Positions 34,849-43,478 of a DNA stretch of 64,000 nt are shown in pieces. The notes beneath the pieces were generated by a model that was given only the letters and a program-made list of their open reading frames with translations, ran no database searches and was not told where the DNA came from. Origin of the DNA: Nocardia grenadensis NBRC 108939. GTDB taxonomy: Bacteria; Actinomycetota; Actinomycetes; Mycobacteriales; Mycobacteriaceae. The translations under genes and the position numbers were made by a program. Position 1 is the first letter of the stretch. Each line of letters begins with the position of its first letter. The stretch is taken from assembly GCF_001613445.1 (NCBI RefSeq), contig NZ_BDCJ01000003.1, positions 248,001-312,000 on the forward strand, read 5' to 3'.

Positions 34849-34918
34849 TCCTCGCTGTTCAAAAATTGATGCATTCATAAACACTAGGACGGGCAATCAT
34901 CGCTGTTCATCGATGCTT
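34849..34918. repeat. Double-hairpin repeat, copy B (imperfect)
   Basis: This copy has the same layout as copy A: an imperfect stem (TCCTcGcTGTT with AACACTAGGA) around a loop containing AAATTGATGCATTC, and a second imperfect stem AATCATCG/CGATGcTT. Of 59 aligned bases 45 match copy A; the loop is conserved while stem sequences differ but still mostly pair. Confidence 0.6.
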
Positions 34919-35008
34919 TCTGTCCTTCAACCGTATGAATAGCCTTTTTATGAACACAAGCCGGAAGCGGCAAGGGAGGGAGCAGTTCGCTTGGCCGCAA
35001 GGCGGTGG

Positions 35009-35986
35009 TCAGTATCGGCGTTCGGCGGGCCGGAAGGTCTCACTGAGTCGGTTGTAGGCGTCGCGGACCTCGCCGGGGATGTCTTGCCCGACGATGTGGC
35101 CTTCGGCGGGGTACTCGTCGAGGCGTTTGATCTCTCCCATGGTGACCGCGACGATCGATTTCGGATGCGGTGCTGTATCGGCATCGGGCCGGTTGCCGTA
35201 CTTCATGTAGTTCTCCAGGGAGACGTCCGGGGTGGACATGGCGACATGATCGACCGAAACACGCTTGCCGTTCACGTCGGCAATGCCCTGTTGCATGATC
35301 GTGGCCCATACCCGGCGTGCGTGGAACGGGGTACACACGCCGATGAGCGAGGAGATATCGCGGCCGTGGTCGGCGAGCATCTGGACCGAGAAGGCAGCGT
35401 TCTGACCCGTGTTGGCGGCTTTGGGTTCCTCGATGATCTGCCGGGGGTCGAGTTTCATCTTCTCTGCGGCCAGCCGGAATTTGGCTGCTTCGCCGTTGCT
35501 TCCGGAGAACACGACAGGGACATCGCCGAACCCGCGGTCGCGGACCAGGTTCGCGATCACCGAGGCGCCGCCGATGTCTTTGCTGCCGAAGAAGATGATT
35601 CCGCCGTAGTTCCGTGCTGGATCGATCCCCCATTTCGGGTCGTAGCGCAGATAATCCCACAGTTTTCCCAGGTCCGACATCGCCCGGTCTGTGTCCACAC
35701 CGCGCTCGCGGAGCTCCTCGAACCATGCGGTGTAGGCGTCTTCCCGGCGCCCGCCGTAGACCTGATCGTTCCTGATCAACGCTCGGGCGGACGTATCGAT
35801 CGGTATCGCAGCATCACGTTCCGCACGAAGGAACATGCCGGCCGAGGCCCGGGTCTCGCTGATCAGTCCTCGCTGTTTGCCGACCGCGTCCGAGATACCG
35901 GTGGTCAACGCGCGTGCAACCCGACCGGCAGCGTCCAGAGCAATCCCCGCCGGGCTGTTCGCACCCGGCAGATCCAGGCCACTCAT
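35009..35986 (-). CDS. YdcF/SanA/ElyC-family protein (DUF218)
   Basis: A 325-residue soluble protein. Residues ~125-300 form the DUF218 alpha/beta core: YGGIIFFGSKDIGGASVIAN, then DVPVVFSGSNGEAAKFRLAA, IIEEPKAANTGQNAAFSVQM and SSLIGVCTPFHARRVWATIM. The S-G-x-N/G-E and E-x-x-A-x-N-T-x-x-N motifs define the family. Bacterial relatives affect envelope integrity, but several actinobacterial members, like this one, lack the membrane anchor. It has an N-terminal helical extension of about 120 residues. It is convergent with the zinc-ribbon gene. Confidence 0.75.
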   Translation of the reverse strand: MSGLDLPGANSPAGIALDAAGRVARALTTGISDAVGKQRGLISETRASAGMFLRAERDAAIPIDTSARALIRNDQVYGGRREDAYTAWFEELRERGVDTDRAMSDLGKLWDYLRYDPKWGIDPARNYGGIIFFGSKDIGGASVIANLVRDRGFGDVPVVFSGSNGEAAKFRLAAEKMKLDPRQIIEEPKAANTGQNAAFSVQMLADHGRDISSLIGVCTPFHARRVWATIMQQGIADVNGKRVSVDHVAMSTPDVSLENYMKYGNRPDADTAPHPKSIVAVTMGEIKRLDEYPAEGHIVGQDIPGEVRDAYNRLSETFRPAERRY

Positions 35987-36104
35987 CCGTCCTCTTGAAA
36001 CTCATGATCCGAAACGACGCGCAGAACCATGAGTCCGCTGTCAGCCTTTCGAGGCTAGTACCGGCCTTCTTTAGGCGTACTGCTGTCCTTCGCCACCTTC
36101 TGGA

Positions 36105-36309
36105 TCGGTTTTCTGGCACGGCCTTACCCACCCTGGGCGGGCTCTTCATCGGAACCGGACTCGCGCCGGTCACCATCTTCGTCCTCACCATCATCCCCAC
36201 GCTGATCGCCGCCGTGGCGATCATGCAACTCGCCCGGGTCGTGGCCGCCCGCACCCCGACGAAACAAGCGGGAACCAGCGACAGCACCGACATACTCGAA
36301 ACCACGTGA
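36105..36309 (+). pseudogene. C-terminal fragment of an MFS transporter
   Basis: The plus strand reads FSGTALPTLGGLFIGTGLAP, then VTIFVLTIIPTLIAAVAIMQ, i.e. the last two transmembrane helices of an MFS permease with the G-G-F/L-I-G turn between. Nothing upstream continues the protein; the YdcF gene abuts. It is a remnant. Confidence 0.5.
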
Positions 36310-36582
36310 CCCTCGGATTCGCACATCGGTGGTAGCGGCGGCCCGGCCTACTATCGGTCCACAATGGCCTGCCTCGCCGCACGAGAGCCGCCGACTCGAC
36401 CCGAGCCCACGACGAACCACCGGGACGCCCGGCGTAACTCGATGAGGGAGATACGCCGGGCATTCTGCTGGACTCGTATCGGCCGCCGACCTCCGACCAG
36501 GACACCCGGGTGCCGAGGAGGTCCGCACCGGCCGCCACGACTCCGGATACGCGGGCGGAGCGGTGCCGAACCGCGAGATCGG

Positions 36583-36957
36583 TCAGGTGATCAGGGCGAG
36601 AGCTTCCCCGATGGTGGCGGTTCTGCCGAGTACGGGGAAAACCCGGGTCAGCGACCTTTCGTGTCCGGCGGGGTCGGGGTCCGACCGCATCGGCAACCAC
36701 TATTACGTCGAAGCCCAGGTCGTATGCGCTGCGTGCGGTGACTCGACCCCGGAGGTTGTCGCCAGCCCGGCCAGGACAACTGTGGTGATGCCGGCGGTGT
36801 GCAACCGCTCCGCGGGCAGAACCCATTCGGCCTCCGCAGGCGCAACTTCCGGTGGGATACGGGTCTGCTCTTCGCTCCAGCTTTGCCGTGTCTCCGCATA
36901 ATGGGTCCGCCCGTCCGGCGTGCCGGTCGTGACCAGGTGCCTGCCCGAACTCGGCAT
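36583..36957 (-). pseudogene. Frameshifted isochorismatase-family hydrolase
   Basis: Pieces of one cysteine-hydrolase protein appear in order in different frames. RSWSEE-like QSWSEEQTRIPPEVAPAEAE and AGITTVVLAGLATTSGVES are in one frame, TARSAYDLGFDVIVVADAV in a second, and HERSLTRVFPVLGRTATIGE with the terminal helix in a third, ending at 36583. The N-terminal catalytic Asp region and the Lys segment are missing. At least two frameshifts and a deletion make it non-functional. Confidence 0.65.
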
Positions 36958-37047
36958 CGACCGCGCACCCGATAAGTGCTCGGACCGCTTGCGCGTAGCC
37001 CTGGAATGACTCCGGCCGACCCGACGAGTTCCTCGGGAACGGCGGCA

Positions 37048-37902
37048 TCACCTGCCGCTGTACACCGGGAATACGCTGTGCTCGCCGTAGTCCTGGGCTC
37101 GCATATTTCGCAGCACGTCCATATCGTCGTCGGTGATCACGAAATCGACCTGGGCGTTGCTGCGCATATGGTCGGGGTTGCCGGTCTTCGGCAGCGACAC
37201 CGTCCCCAGTTGCAGCGTGTAGCGGATACAGAGCTGCGGAACACTGACCCCGTACCGGTCGGCCATCGCCCGGACCTCCGGGTTCTTCAGGATCGCGCCG
37301 TGCGCGATGGGCGAATACGCCTGCACGAGAACATCCTTGCTTTCGCAGTACGCAATGAGCTCGGCCGGGGTGTTGCCCGCATGGACGAGCAGCTGGTTCA
37401 CTTGCGGTGCGACAGTACACGCCGACAGGATGTTGTCGAGGTCGCGCTGCTCGAAGTTGGAGACGCCGATCGAGCGGAGCTTGCCCGCCGCGTAGGCCTG
37501 CTCCAGCGCACGCCAGGTCTCGCGGTTGCCTTCGGCGTAGTCCCCGCCCCGGAAGTCGGCCCAGGGTTGCGGGCTGTGGATCAGCATCAGATCGATGTGG
37601 TCCAGCCCCAGCGCGGCCAGCGAGCCGTCGATCGCGGTGGCCGCGTCACCGTGGTTCTTGATCTCGGCCGCCACTTTGGTGGACACGAACAATTCAGCAC
37701 GCGGGACCCCACTCGCCCGGATTCCTTCACCTACCCCGCGCTCGTTCCCGTAGGCCTGCGCGGTGTCGATATAGCGATAGCCGATCGCGACGGCCTCGGT
37801 CACCGCGTCGGCGGCCTTGTCGTCATCGATGAACCAGGTGCCCAAGCCCAGCTTCGGGATGCGCACTCCGTTCGACAGTGTGTACGTCTCGCTCAGGATC
37901 AT
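37048..37902 (-). CDS. Aldo/keto reductase
   Basis: A 284-residue NADPH-dependent TIM-barrel oxidoreductase. The AKR signatures are IGYRYIDTAQAYGNERGVGE (catalytic Asp and Tyr), LFVSTKVAAE (Lys) and IDLMLIHSPQP (His). RSIGVSNFEQRDLDNIL and SLPKTGNPDHMRSNAQVDF (2'-phosphate-binding K-x-x-x-x-x-R) complete the set. It reduces aldehydes or ketones, probably of 2,5-diketogluconate-reductase type. The start at 37902 (MILSETYTLSNG) is chosen because AAGGAG precedes it. It is flanked on both sides by pseudogenes. Confidence 0.88.
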   Translation of the reverse strand: MILSETYTLSNGVRIPKLGLGTWFIDDDKAADAVTEAVAIGYRYIDTAQAYGNERGVGEGIRASGVPRAELFVSTKVAAEIKNHGDAATAIDGSLAALGLDHIDLMLIHSPQPWADFRGGDYAEGNRETWRALEQAYAAGKLRSIGVSNFEQRDLDNILSACTVAPQVNQLLVHAGNTPAELIAYCESKDVLVQAYSPIAHGAILKNPEVRAMADRYGVSVPQLCIRYTLQLGTVSLPKTGNPDHMRSNAQVDFVITDDDMDVLRNMRAQDYGEHSVFPVYSGR

Positions 37903-38205
37903 GATTTGCGCGCTCCTTGTGTGTGTTTTCCCTGGTGTAGCACGGTCGCCGGCACTTGGCGTCCGGCACGGCAATGGCGTGTCCGCGGGGAGTGCGGCCC
38001 GTACACTCGAACCCGTTTCGCTGACGTCCCACCAGGTGGATTGCCCATATCCTGGCAGGTGACCCGCACCAGCTTCCGGCGCCGGCCACGCACCGGGCCC
38101 GGATTCGTCGCGAGGATGCGGCAGGTATCTCCCGACCCTCTGCTGATCAGGAACTGCATTGGACGAGGGGGGGTCAGTGCTGATCGGCTGGTCCGGTACC
38201 CCGCC

Positions 38206-38372
38206 TCAGTGGGTTAGCGTCGTCGTGGCGGGCGCTGGCGCCGTGGTGGCTACGAGGCCGGCGTGCTGTCGGTGCTGCTGTCGCGCCTGCACAGCGGCCG
38301 ATCGGCTACGCGGCCGCCGAGATCACGGCCGAGCACGTACTCGCCTCGGCGGCGATTCCGGCCGGCAATTGA
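38206..38372 (+). pseudogene. Patatin-like phospholipase remnant
   Basis: VSVVVAGAGA in one frame is followed, after a one-base deletion, by RGGYEAGVLSVLLSRLH in the next frame, matching the N-terminal G-x-G-x-R/K-G oxyanion motif of patatins. Shortly after, AEITAEHVLASAAIPAGN is another patatin segment, brought close by an internal deletion that removed the G-x-S-x-G nucleophile, and then a stop. It is clearly non-functional. Confidence 0.55.
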
Positions 38373-38633
38373 GCCTTCCCGGCGATCAGGCCGCTGGGCA
38401 CAACCCCGTGACGGCAGGACGGGACCGACGGTCGGACCGCCCCGGCCGTCACCGATATGGCCCCGGACCACCGCGCGGCAGCCGGTGCCCTCGGTACCAC
38501 CGACCGGACGGCCGCGGCCACGTTCGCTGTTCATACCGGTGTCGCGCCGGAAGTCCAGCGGCCGAGGCGGGGCCGCGAACGCCGCGACGGCGCCCGCTCC
38601 GGCGGCCCGACACGGCGCAGAGGACTCCGCGCC

Positions 38634-39860
38634 TCACGCCTCGAGCGTGACCGGCAGCCGGTGCAACCCGTGGAGCGCGCGGGAACGCAGCGGCGCCACC
38701 TTCCCTGCGACGTGCGCGTTCGGATACCGTTCGAAGAAGCGTTGGACAGCGACAGCCGCTTCCGCACGGGCCAGCGCGGCGCCGAGACAGAAGTGGATTC
38801 CCGCACCGAAGGTGAGGTGACGATGGGGTTCCCGGCGTAGGGGATCGAATACGTGTGGATCGCTGAAGATTTCCGGATCACGATTCGCCGCGGCCAACAG
38901 CACCACGATCGGCGTTCCCGCGGTGATGGACCGACCGGCGAGCCGGGTATCGGTCTTGGCGACGCGGACGACGTACTGGACGGGGGTGTCGTAGCGGAGG
39001 GACTCTTCGATCACCGGCCCGTAATCGCCGTCGGTCGGGCGCAGGTGCGGCTGCCGCAGCAGCGTGTACAGGGTGTTTCCGAGCAGATGCGTGGTGGTGC
39101 CGAAGCCGCCGACCAGCAGCATGCTGCACGTCGCGATGGCCTCACGCAGGCTCAGCCGGGCCGGGCAGTGCTGCGCCAAACCGGCGAGGAGCCCCGGCCC
39201 CTCCGGGTCGGCGTGGCTCAGGCTCTCCCGGAAGTACGCTGTCATCTCACCGACGAGGGCACGGGAGCGCTGCCGTTCCTCCGCTGTTCTGGCGCCGTCC
39301 AGCAATGAGGCGAGCACGTTCCCCCAGGCGGCGAAGCGCGGGGCCTCGGTATCCGGCAGCCCGAGGAGATGCGAGATCATCGCCATGGGAACGGCTTCGG
39401 CATAGTTGCTGATCAGATCGGCGGCCCGGCCGTGCGGCAGCTCGTCCAGGCAACGCCCGACGATCTTTTCGATCCGGGGCCCGAGGTCGGCCAGTTCGCG
39501 CCGGTGGAACGTGGGAGCGACCAGGGAGCGCAGCTCCGTGTGCCGCGGCGGTTCCAGCTTCAGGAAGGAGTCGTCGACCGGATGTACCAGTGTGACATCG
39601 CCCGCCGCGTTGCGGCGGCGGGCCGACGCCCCGATAGGCGCCGGGCCGAAGTCGCCGCCGGTGAGCACCTGCTGGCTCGAGCCGTGGGAGGCGGTGAACA
39701 GCAGGCCGCGCCGGCTGGTGGCCAACGCACCTCGGGCCCGGATCTTCTCGTATTGCCGATGCCGGTCGACGCCCGGCCGAGCCCAGAGGATTCGGGCGCC
39801 GGGGTCACCACGAAGAACATCCGAGAAGAGCCGCGCCTTCTCCAATGACATTGTCGCCAT
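38634..39860 (-). CDS. Cytochrome P450 (canonical heme loop)
   Basis: A 408-residue class I bacterial P450. The C-helix region reads FLKLEPPRHTELRSLVAPTF, the I helix LLVGGFGTTTHLLGN (G-x-x-T-T in place of A-G-x-D-T, with Thr kept), the K helix VIEESLRYDTPVQ (ExxR) and the heme loop LTFGAGIHFCLGAALARAEA with the Cys thiolate. Electrons would come from an external ferredoxin. Its start is 18 bases after the radical SAM stop, so the two genes are likely co-transcribed and both probably tailor the product of this locus. Confidence 0.9.
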   Translation of the reverse strand: MATMSLEKARLFSDVLRGDPGARILWARPGVDRHRQYEKIRARGALATSRRGLLFTASHGSSQQVLTGGDFGPAPIGASARRRNAAGDVTLVHPVDDSFLKLEPPRHTELRSLVAPTFHRRELADLGPRIEKIVGRCLDELPHGRAADLISNYAEAVPMAMISHLLGLPDTEAPRFAAWGNVLASLLDGARTAEERQRSRALVGEMTAYFRESLSHADPEGPGLLAGLAQHCPARLSLREAIATCSMLLVGGFGTTTHLLGNTLYTLLRQPHLRPTDGDYGPVIEESLRYDTPVQYVVRVAKTDTRLAGRSITAGTPIVVLLAAANRDPEIFSDPHVFDPLRREPHRHLTFGAGIHFCLGAALARAEAAVAVQRFFERYPNAHVAGKVAPLRSRALHGLHRLPVTLEA

Positions 39861-39878
39861 GGTCGGATCTCACCTTCC

Positions 39879-41006
39879 CTAGGCACCGACCGCCGATTCG
39901 GCCGGCGCCTGCCGGGCGGGATGGTAATCAGACCAGTAGTACTGGCGGTAGAAGTTCTCGGCCAATGTCACCCAGGTGTTCAGCTGATCGCGATCACCCA
40001 GGAAACGATGCATATTGACCAGCAGCCAGCTCCACACGGCCTGACTGTCCCGGCAGTTGTCGCAGTCTCCCGTGGTGGCGCAGTACTGCACACTGTGATC
40101 GGTCCGGTAGGCGTTGAAACGGCCCACGATCGGGTGCCCCTCGGTCAGGCGCCGGGCATGCGCCGGGTGATCGTTGCTGATACTGGGGCAGGTCTCCGCG
40201 CCGAAAGTACCCCAGTGCGTGCGGCCGGTGACCAAGGTGCGGAAGTAGTAAGGATCCCCGATGACGGTATCGGGATAGGTCTCGCGCATACGGGTCATTT
40301 CCTCGATCGCCCGTTCTTCATTGCGTAGTCGCGCAGTGGGATCGGTGCCGTTGTCGCTGTAGTAGCCGAAGTTGATCTGATTGCCGTTGGCGGCGATGGC
40401 CTCGACGGTTCGTTCGAGGTACGGCATCCCGGCCTCGCTGAGCGTGTAGACCCAGGTGGCCCGTGGGTCGCCGGCATAGGTGCGCAGTGCCTTGCCGAAC
40501 AACCCGCTCATCCGCCGGCCGTTGGGCCCGTGACCACGCAACTCATCGTCCACCGGTCCACCGCCCCAGAGGGATACCGCGATCGCGAGATCCTCCAGCC
40601 CGTCATAGGGTATCGGCCGCGTCCCGTTCGTCACCACGGTGACATTGCGGATCGTCTCCGCGAACACGCGGACCCGATCCAGGACCAACGCCGGCTCACC
40701 GCCGATCAGCAGCGTACTGGTGATCTTCTTGGCATCGCGCAGGTCTTCGGCGAAGGCGCGAATAGTGTCCAGATCGCGGATCTCGACGCTCTGCTTGTCC
40801 ATATCGTGTTCGAAGAACCAGCAGCCCTTGCACCGCAGATTACAGGCGTCGGTAACCCAGACCTCCACCGTTCGAATACCTCGGGCTACTTCGTTCACGC
40901 GCAGCAAGCGCTCCGCCAGTGCCGGATCCTCTTGCGCGATCTCGAATGCTCTGGTTAAAATGCGTTCCTTGCTTGGCCTGACGTCCAGGAAAACGGGCTG
41001 AGACAC
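39879..41006 (-). CDS. Radical SAM enzyme
   Basis: About 375 residues. The SAM-binding [4Fe-4S] motif is Cys55-x3-Cys59-x2-Cys62 in TDACNLRCKGCWFFEHD. Barrel strands follow: STLLIGGEPAL (G-G-E-P SAM contact), VVTNGTRPIPYDG and DLAIAVSLWGGGPV. The C-terminal half has further cysteines (ETCPSISND, YCATTGDCDNCRDSQ) that could hold an auxiliary cluster as in SPASM-like enzymes. GTG 41006 is chosen because GAGGAGG lies five bases upstream; an in-frame ATG at 41033 is less well placed. The neighbours are two P450 genes and a 21-codon ORF, suggesting peptide or small-molecule tailoring. Confidence 0.85.
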   Translation of the reverse strand: MSQPVFLDVRPSKERILTRAFEIAQEDPALAERLLRVNEVARGIRTVEVWVTDACNLRCKGCWFFEHDMDKQSVEIRDLDTIRAFAEDLRDAKKITSTLLIGGEPALVLDRVRVFAETIRNVTVVTNGTRPIPYDGLEDLAIAVSLWGGGPVDDELRGHGPNGRRMSGLFGKALRTYAGDPRATWVYTLSEAGMPYLERTVEAIAANGNQINFGYYSDNGTDPTARLRNEERAIEEMTRMRETYPDTVIGDPYYFRTLVTGRTHWGTFGAETCPSISNDHPAHARRLTEGHPIVGRFNAYRTDHSVQYCATTGDCDNCRDSQAVWSWLLVNMHRFLGDRDQLNTWVTLAENFYRQYYWSDYHPARQAPAESAVGA

Positions 41007-41068
41007 GACATCCTCCTCGGGGCGATGCGGCATGGGTTTGCACGCTGCTGGATGTCACCGGCGAGCCA

Positions 41069-41091
41069 CGCATGTCGAGAATCGACATGCG
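41069..41091. promoter_or_regulatory. Perfect inverted repeat upstream of the radical SAM gene
   Basis: Ten-base arms CGCATGTCGA and TCGACATGCG (41069-41078, 41082-41091) flank three bases, 63-85 bases before the radical SAM start codon. It is a candidate operator or mRNA hairpin. The 376-base gap to the upstream P450 gene otherwise shows no gene. Confidence 0.5.
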
Positions 41092-41382
41092 CCCCCGGTG
41101 CGCTTGATGGTCCAGTGGATCGGCAGATGGTTGGCGAGAATGCGGATACGGAGCGGTCGTACGGTTCTGGGCTCGTTAGCGCTACGAATGATTCTAGGAC
41201 AAACCCTGATACAGCGTGATCGTTCCACGCTATCACTGGCACTCTTGGTAATTCGTTATGGTCTGACCGGATATATTACGGCGGCAGCGGTATTCGATGT
41301 TGAGATTCTCAATGCATCGGCAGCGAAATACCACACCGTGGATCACCGCGGTGCAGCCGGGACCGGCCGCACCGCGGTGATG

Positions 41383-42645
41383 TCACAGACCGAGCGGGGG
41401 CGAGGGGGGAAACTCCACGGGCATGGCGGCGAGTGCGCGATGGAAAGGTCCCGGCCGCCAGCGCAGTTCGTCGATCGGGCAGGCGAGCCGCATTTCGGGA
41501 AGCGCATCGAGCAACTGATCGATCGCGTTCTGGGCCACCATATAGGCGATCGACTTGGCGGGGCAGGCATGCGGGCCGGCACCCCATGCGAGATGCGCAT
41601 TGTTGTCGGTGTACTGGCCCGAGTGGATCATCGGATCGTTGTTGCACGCCGACATGCTGATGACGACCGGCTGATCGGCGGGCAACCAGACTCCGTCCCG
41701 CATCATCGGCTGCCTCGGGTAGCTGGGGCAGTAGTTCGCCATCGGCGGATCGGTGTACAGCAGCTCGTTCAGCGCGTCCCGGGTCGTCGGGGCCGTGCCC
41801 GGTGACGATATGCCGGTGAACCGCGGGTCGGTGATCATGAGAAGCAGGGTGTTGACCGTCAGATTGGTCAGCGGCTCTATCCCCGCCCCATAGAGTACGG
41901 CCAGTTGGTGCACCATCTCCGCATCACCGAGCCCGGCCGAATGACCCACCAGGCGAGAGGTGATGTCACGGGCGGGTTCGGCACGTTTGAGCGCGACCAG
42001 CTCCAGAAGCGCTTCGTTGATCCTGGCGTCCGCGTCGGTGGCGGCGGCGCCGCCTTCGAACATGTCGGCCATCCCGGCGGCGATGTGCTGCCCGAGATCC
42101 GCCGGGCACCCGAGCATGGCATTGAGCACCTGGAAGGTCAGCGGGAAGGCGTACTGACCGATCACTTCGGCACGACCGTCCATACAGAAGCCGTCGATCA
42201 GTGGCGCGGCAACCTCTTCGACATTCTGATGCATGGAGAACAGGTCGACCCCGTCGAGAGCGGCGGTGATCGCCTGCCGGTACCGGGCATGTTCCCGTCC
42301 GGTGCTACGCATCACATTGGGACGCCATGCCATCATCGGCATGAGCGGGTGGTCGGCAGGAACCGTCTTCTCCCACGACCGCGCGTCGGCCGGAAAATGA
42401 TCGGGGTCGTTGAAGATGTCGATTGCGGTGTGGTAGCCGAGTACCAAGGTGGCCGGGATGCCGGGGGCCAGCTCCACCGGCGCGAGAGTGCCGTAGCGAT
42501 CGCGCATCTCGGCGAATACACGATGCGGATCGGCAGCGTACTCCTCGGTGTACAGAGCAACGCGTGGCGGCGCACCGGCCGGGTCCGGAACGGAGTAAGG
42601 GCATTGGGCGGTAACGATTTCGGACGACGGTAGAGATTTGGTCAA
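41383..42645 (-). CDS. Cytochrome P450, peptide-modifying type (candidate)
   Basis: About 420 residues. The heme loop is HLAWGAGPHACPAKSIAYM: Trp replaces the usual Phe and Cys-Pro-Ala replaces Cys-Leu-Gly. The I helix reads LYGAGIEPLTNLTVN, lacking the normal acid-Thr pair. At the K helix, ALNELLYTDPPMANY has E-L-L-Y instead of ExxR. These traits recall CYP157-like P450s and, as I remember them, the P450s of biarylitide-type tiny RiPPs. TTG 42645 is preferred: GGAG lies upstream, and TTG overlaps the stop of a 21-codon ORF (TTGA). An upstream in-frame TTG at 42660 is possible. It probably acts on the peptide encoded just before it. Confidence 0.8.
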   Translation of the reverse strand: MTKSLPSSEIVTAQCPYSVPDPAGAPPRVALYTEEYAADPHRVFAEMRDRYGTLAPVELAPGIPATLVLGYHTAIDIFNDPDHFPADARSWEKTVPADHPLMPMMAWRPNVMRSTGREHARYRQAITAALDGVDLFSMHQNVEEVAAPLIDGFCMDGRAEVIGQYAFPLTFQVLNAMLGCPADLGQHIAAGMADMFEGGAAATDADARINEALLELVALKRAEPARDITSRLVGHSAGLGDAEMVHQLAVLYGAGIEPLTNLTVNTLLLMITDPRFTGISSPGTAPTTRDALNELLYTDPPMANYCPSYPRQPMMRDGVWLPADQPVVISMSACNNDPMIHSGQYTDNNAHLAWGAGPHACPAKSIAYMVAQNAIDQLLDALPEMRLACPIDELRWRPGPFHRALAAMPVEFPPSPPLGL

Positions 42646-42707
42646 TGCCGGGAACTCCAATTGAGATAAACAGCGACAGATCCAAGAGATTGTCCCTTAT
42701 AGGCCAT
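42642..42707 (-). CDS. 21-residue candidate RiPP precursor peptide
   Basis: The frame starts MAYKGQSLG at ATG 42707, the only start after an in-frame TGA, and ends AVYLNWSSRH with a C-terminal His. Its stop overlaps the TTG start of the P450 gene by four bases. A promoter lies just upstream and gives a leader of only about seven bases. Known P450-modified tiny RiPPs (biarylitides, precursor MRYYH) also have an aromatic residue and a C-terminal His cross-linked by a P450 encoded immediately downstream. Tyr14, Trp17 and His21 are candidate cross-link sites. Codon use is AT-rich compared with neighbours. Function is inferred. Confidence 0.5.
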   Translation of the reverse strand: MAYKGQSLGSVAVYLNWSSRH

Positions 42708-42720
42708 CTCTTGTGTCGGA

Positions 42721-42749
42721 ACAGTATTGGTGCGACAGATTCACCGCAA
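42721..42749 (-). promoter_or_regulatory. Promoter of the candidate RiPP operon
   Basis: On the minus strand TTGCGG (42749-42744) and TACTGT (42726-42721) are separated by exactly 17 bases. The transcription start should fall near 42714, about seven bases before the ATG at 42707. Confidence 0.5.
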
Positions 42750-43478
42750 GCGAGAGCCCGGTGCGATCGGCCACTCCCCGCCGCACCGACATCCGGCCGG
42801 AGAGGCCGGGCGGCACCGCCGCGCCTCCCGAAGGCGCAGGCAGCGCCCATGCGCCGCGTCGTTGACCCAATCTCGCTCGACAGCAATCAGTTCCGTGATC
42901 CGCGCCCGCGATCCCGGCGATCCCATACCTTCCGGCCACCCCCTCGAGCAGTTACTCCTCGCTCCGCGAAGCCGAAACCCGTTTAGCAGCTTTTAAATGT
43001 CACATTTCCGCCAAAATACGCGGCTTAGGAGAATTCCGGGCCGGCGGCCTTCTTTACAACCGGGCAAAGCGACCGGGCGCCGGTGCGTTGTGCCGACAGA
43101 GGTTCACCAGGGGCGCGCTCGGTCGCCGCGGCGGACCGGCACTCTGTCGCGGTCCACGCCCCGGTCGAGCCGACGCGCAGATCGCCGGTCCCGCTCCGAA
43201 CGCCCGGCCGGGGCCACAGAGTTTCCGGCTGCGCTCGAAGGAATCCGGATGCCGCACGCCTGCACACTCACGACGACGCTCATCTGGGCAACGGGTGCGT
43301 TCGACGGCGCTCCCCCGTGTTCGGCCGGCCACCGACGTCGCCGGCGAAATCCACACTGCGAACACACTTCCGAACGTAGTGGGCACCGGCCGCCGTGTGC
43401 ACCCCGCGACGCGTCCGATACATTACCGGCGTCATTATCGAACATGAATTTCGTTACCTACGGGAAGGAAGTGTGGCG
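42750..43478. other. Divergent regulatory region of the P450/radical SAM locus
   Basis: About 730 bases between the minus-strand peptide/P450 unit and the plus-strand ATPase gene. Around 42985-43020 there is an AT-rich patch (TTTTAAATGTCACATTT). A plus-strand frame 42997-43482 is open but Arg-rich with low third-position GC and no recognisable domain. Its last codons (MNFVTYGKEVWR from 43444) end in a stop overlapping the ATPase start. Confidence 0.4.

Noticed and set aside
40840..41088. Minus-strand frame MSILDMRGSPVTSS as a second precursor peptide
   Set aside because: It starts inside the 10-bp palindrome, runs far into the radical SAM gene in another frame and lacks a plausible stop near the next gene.
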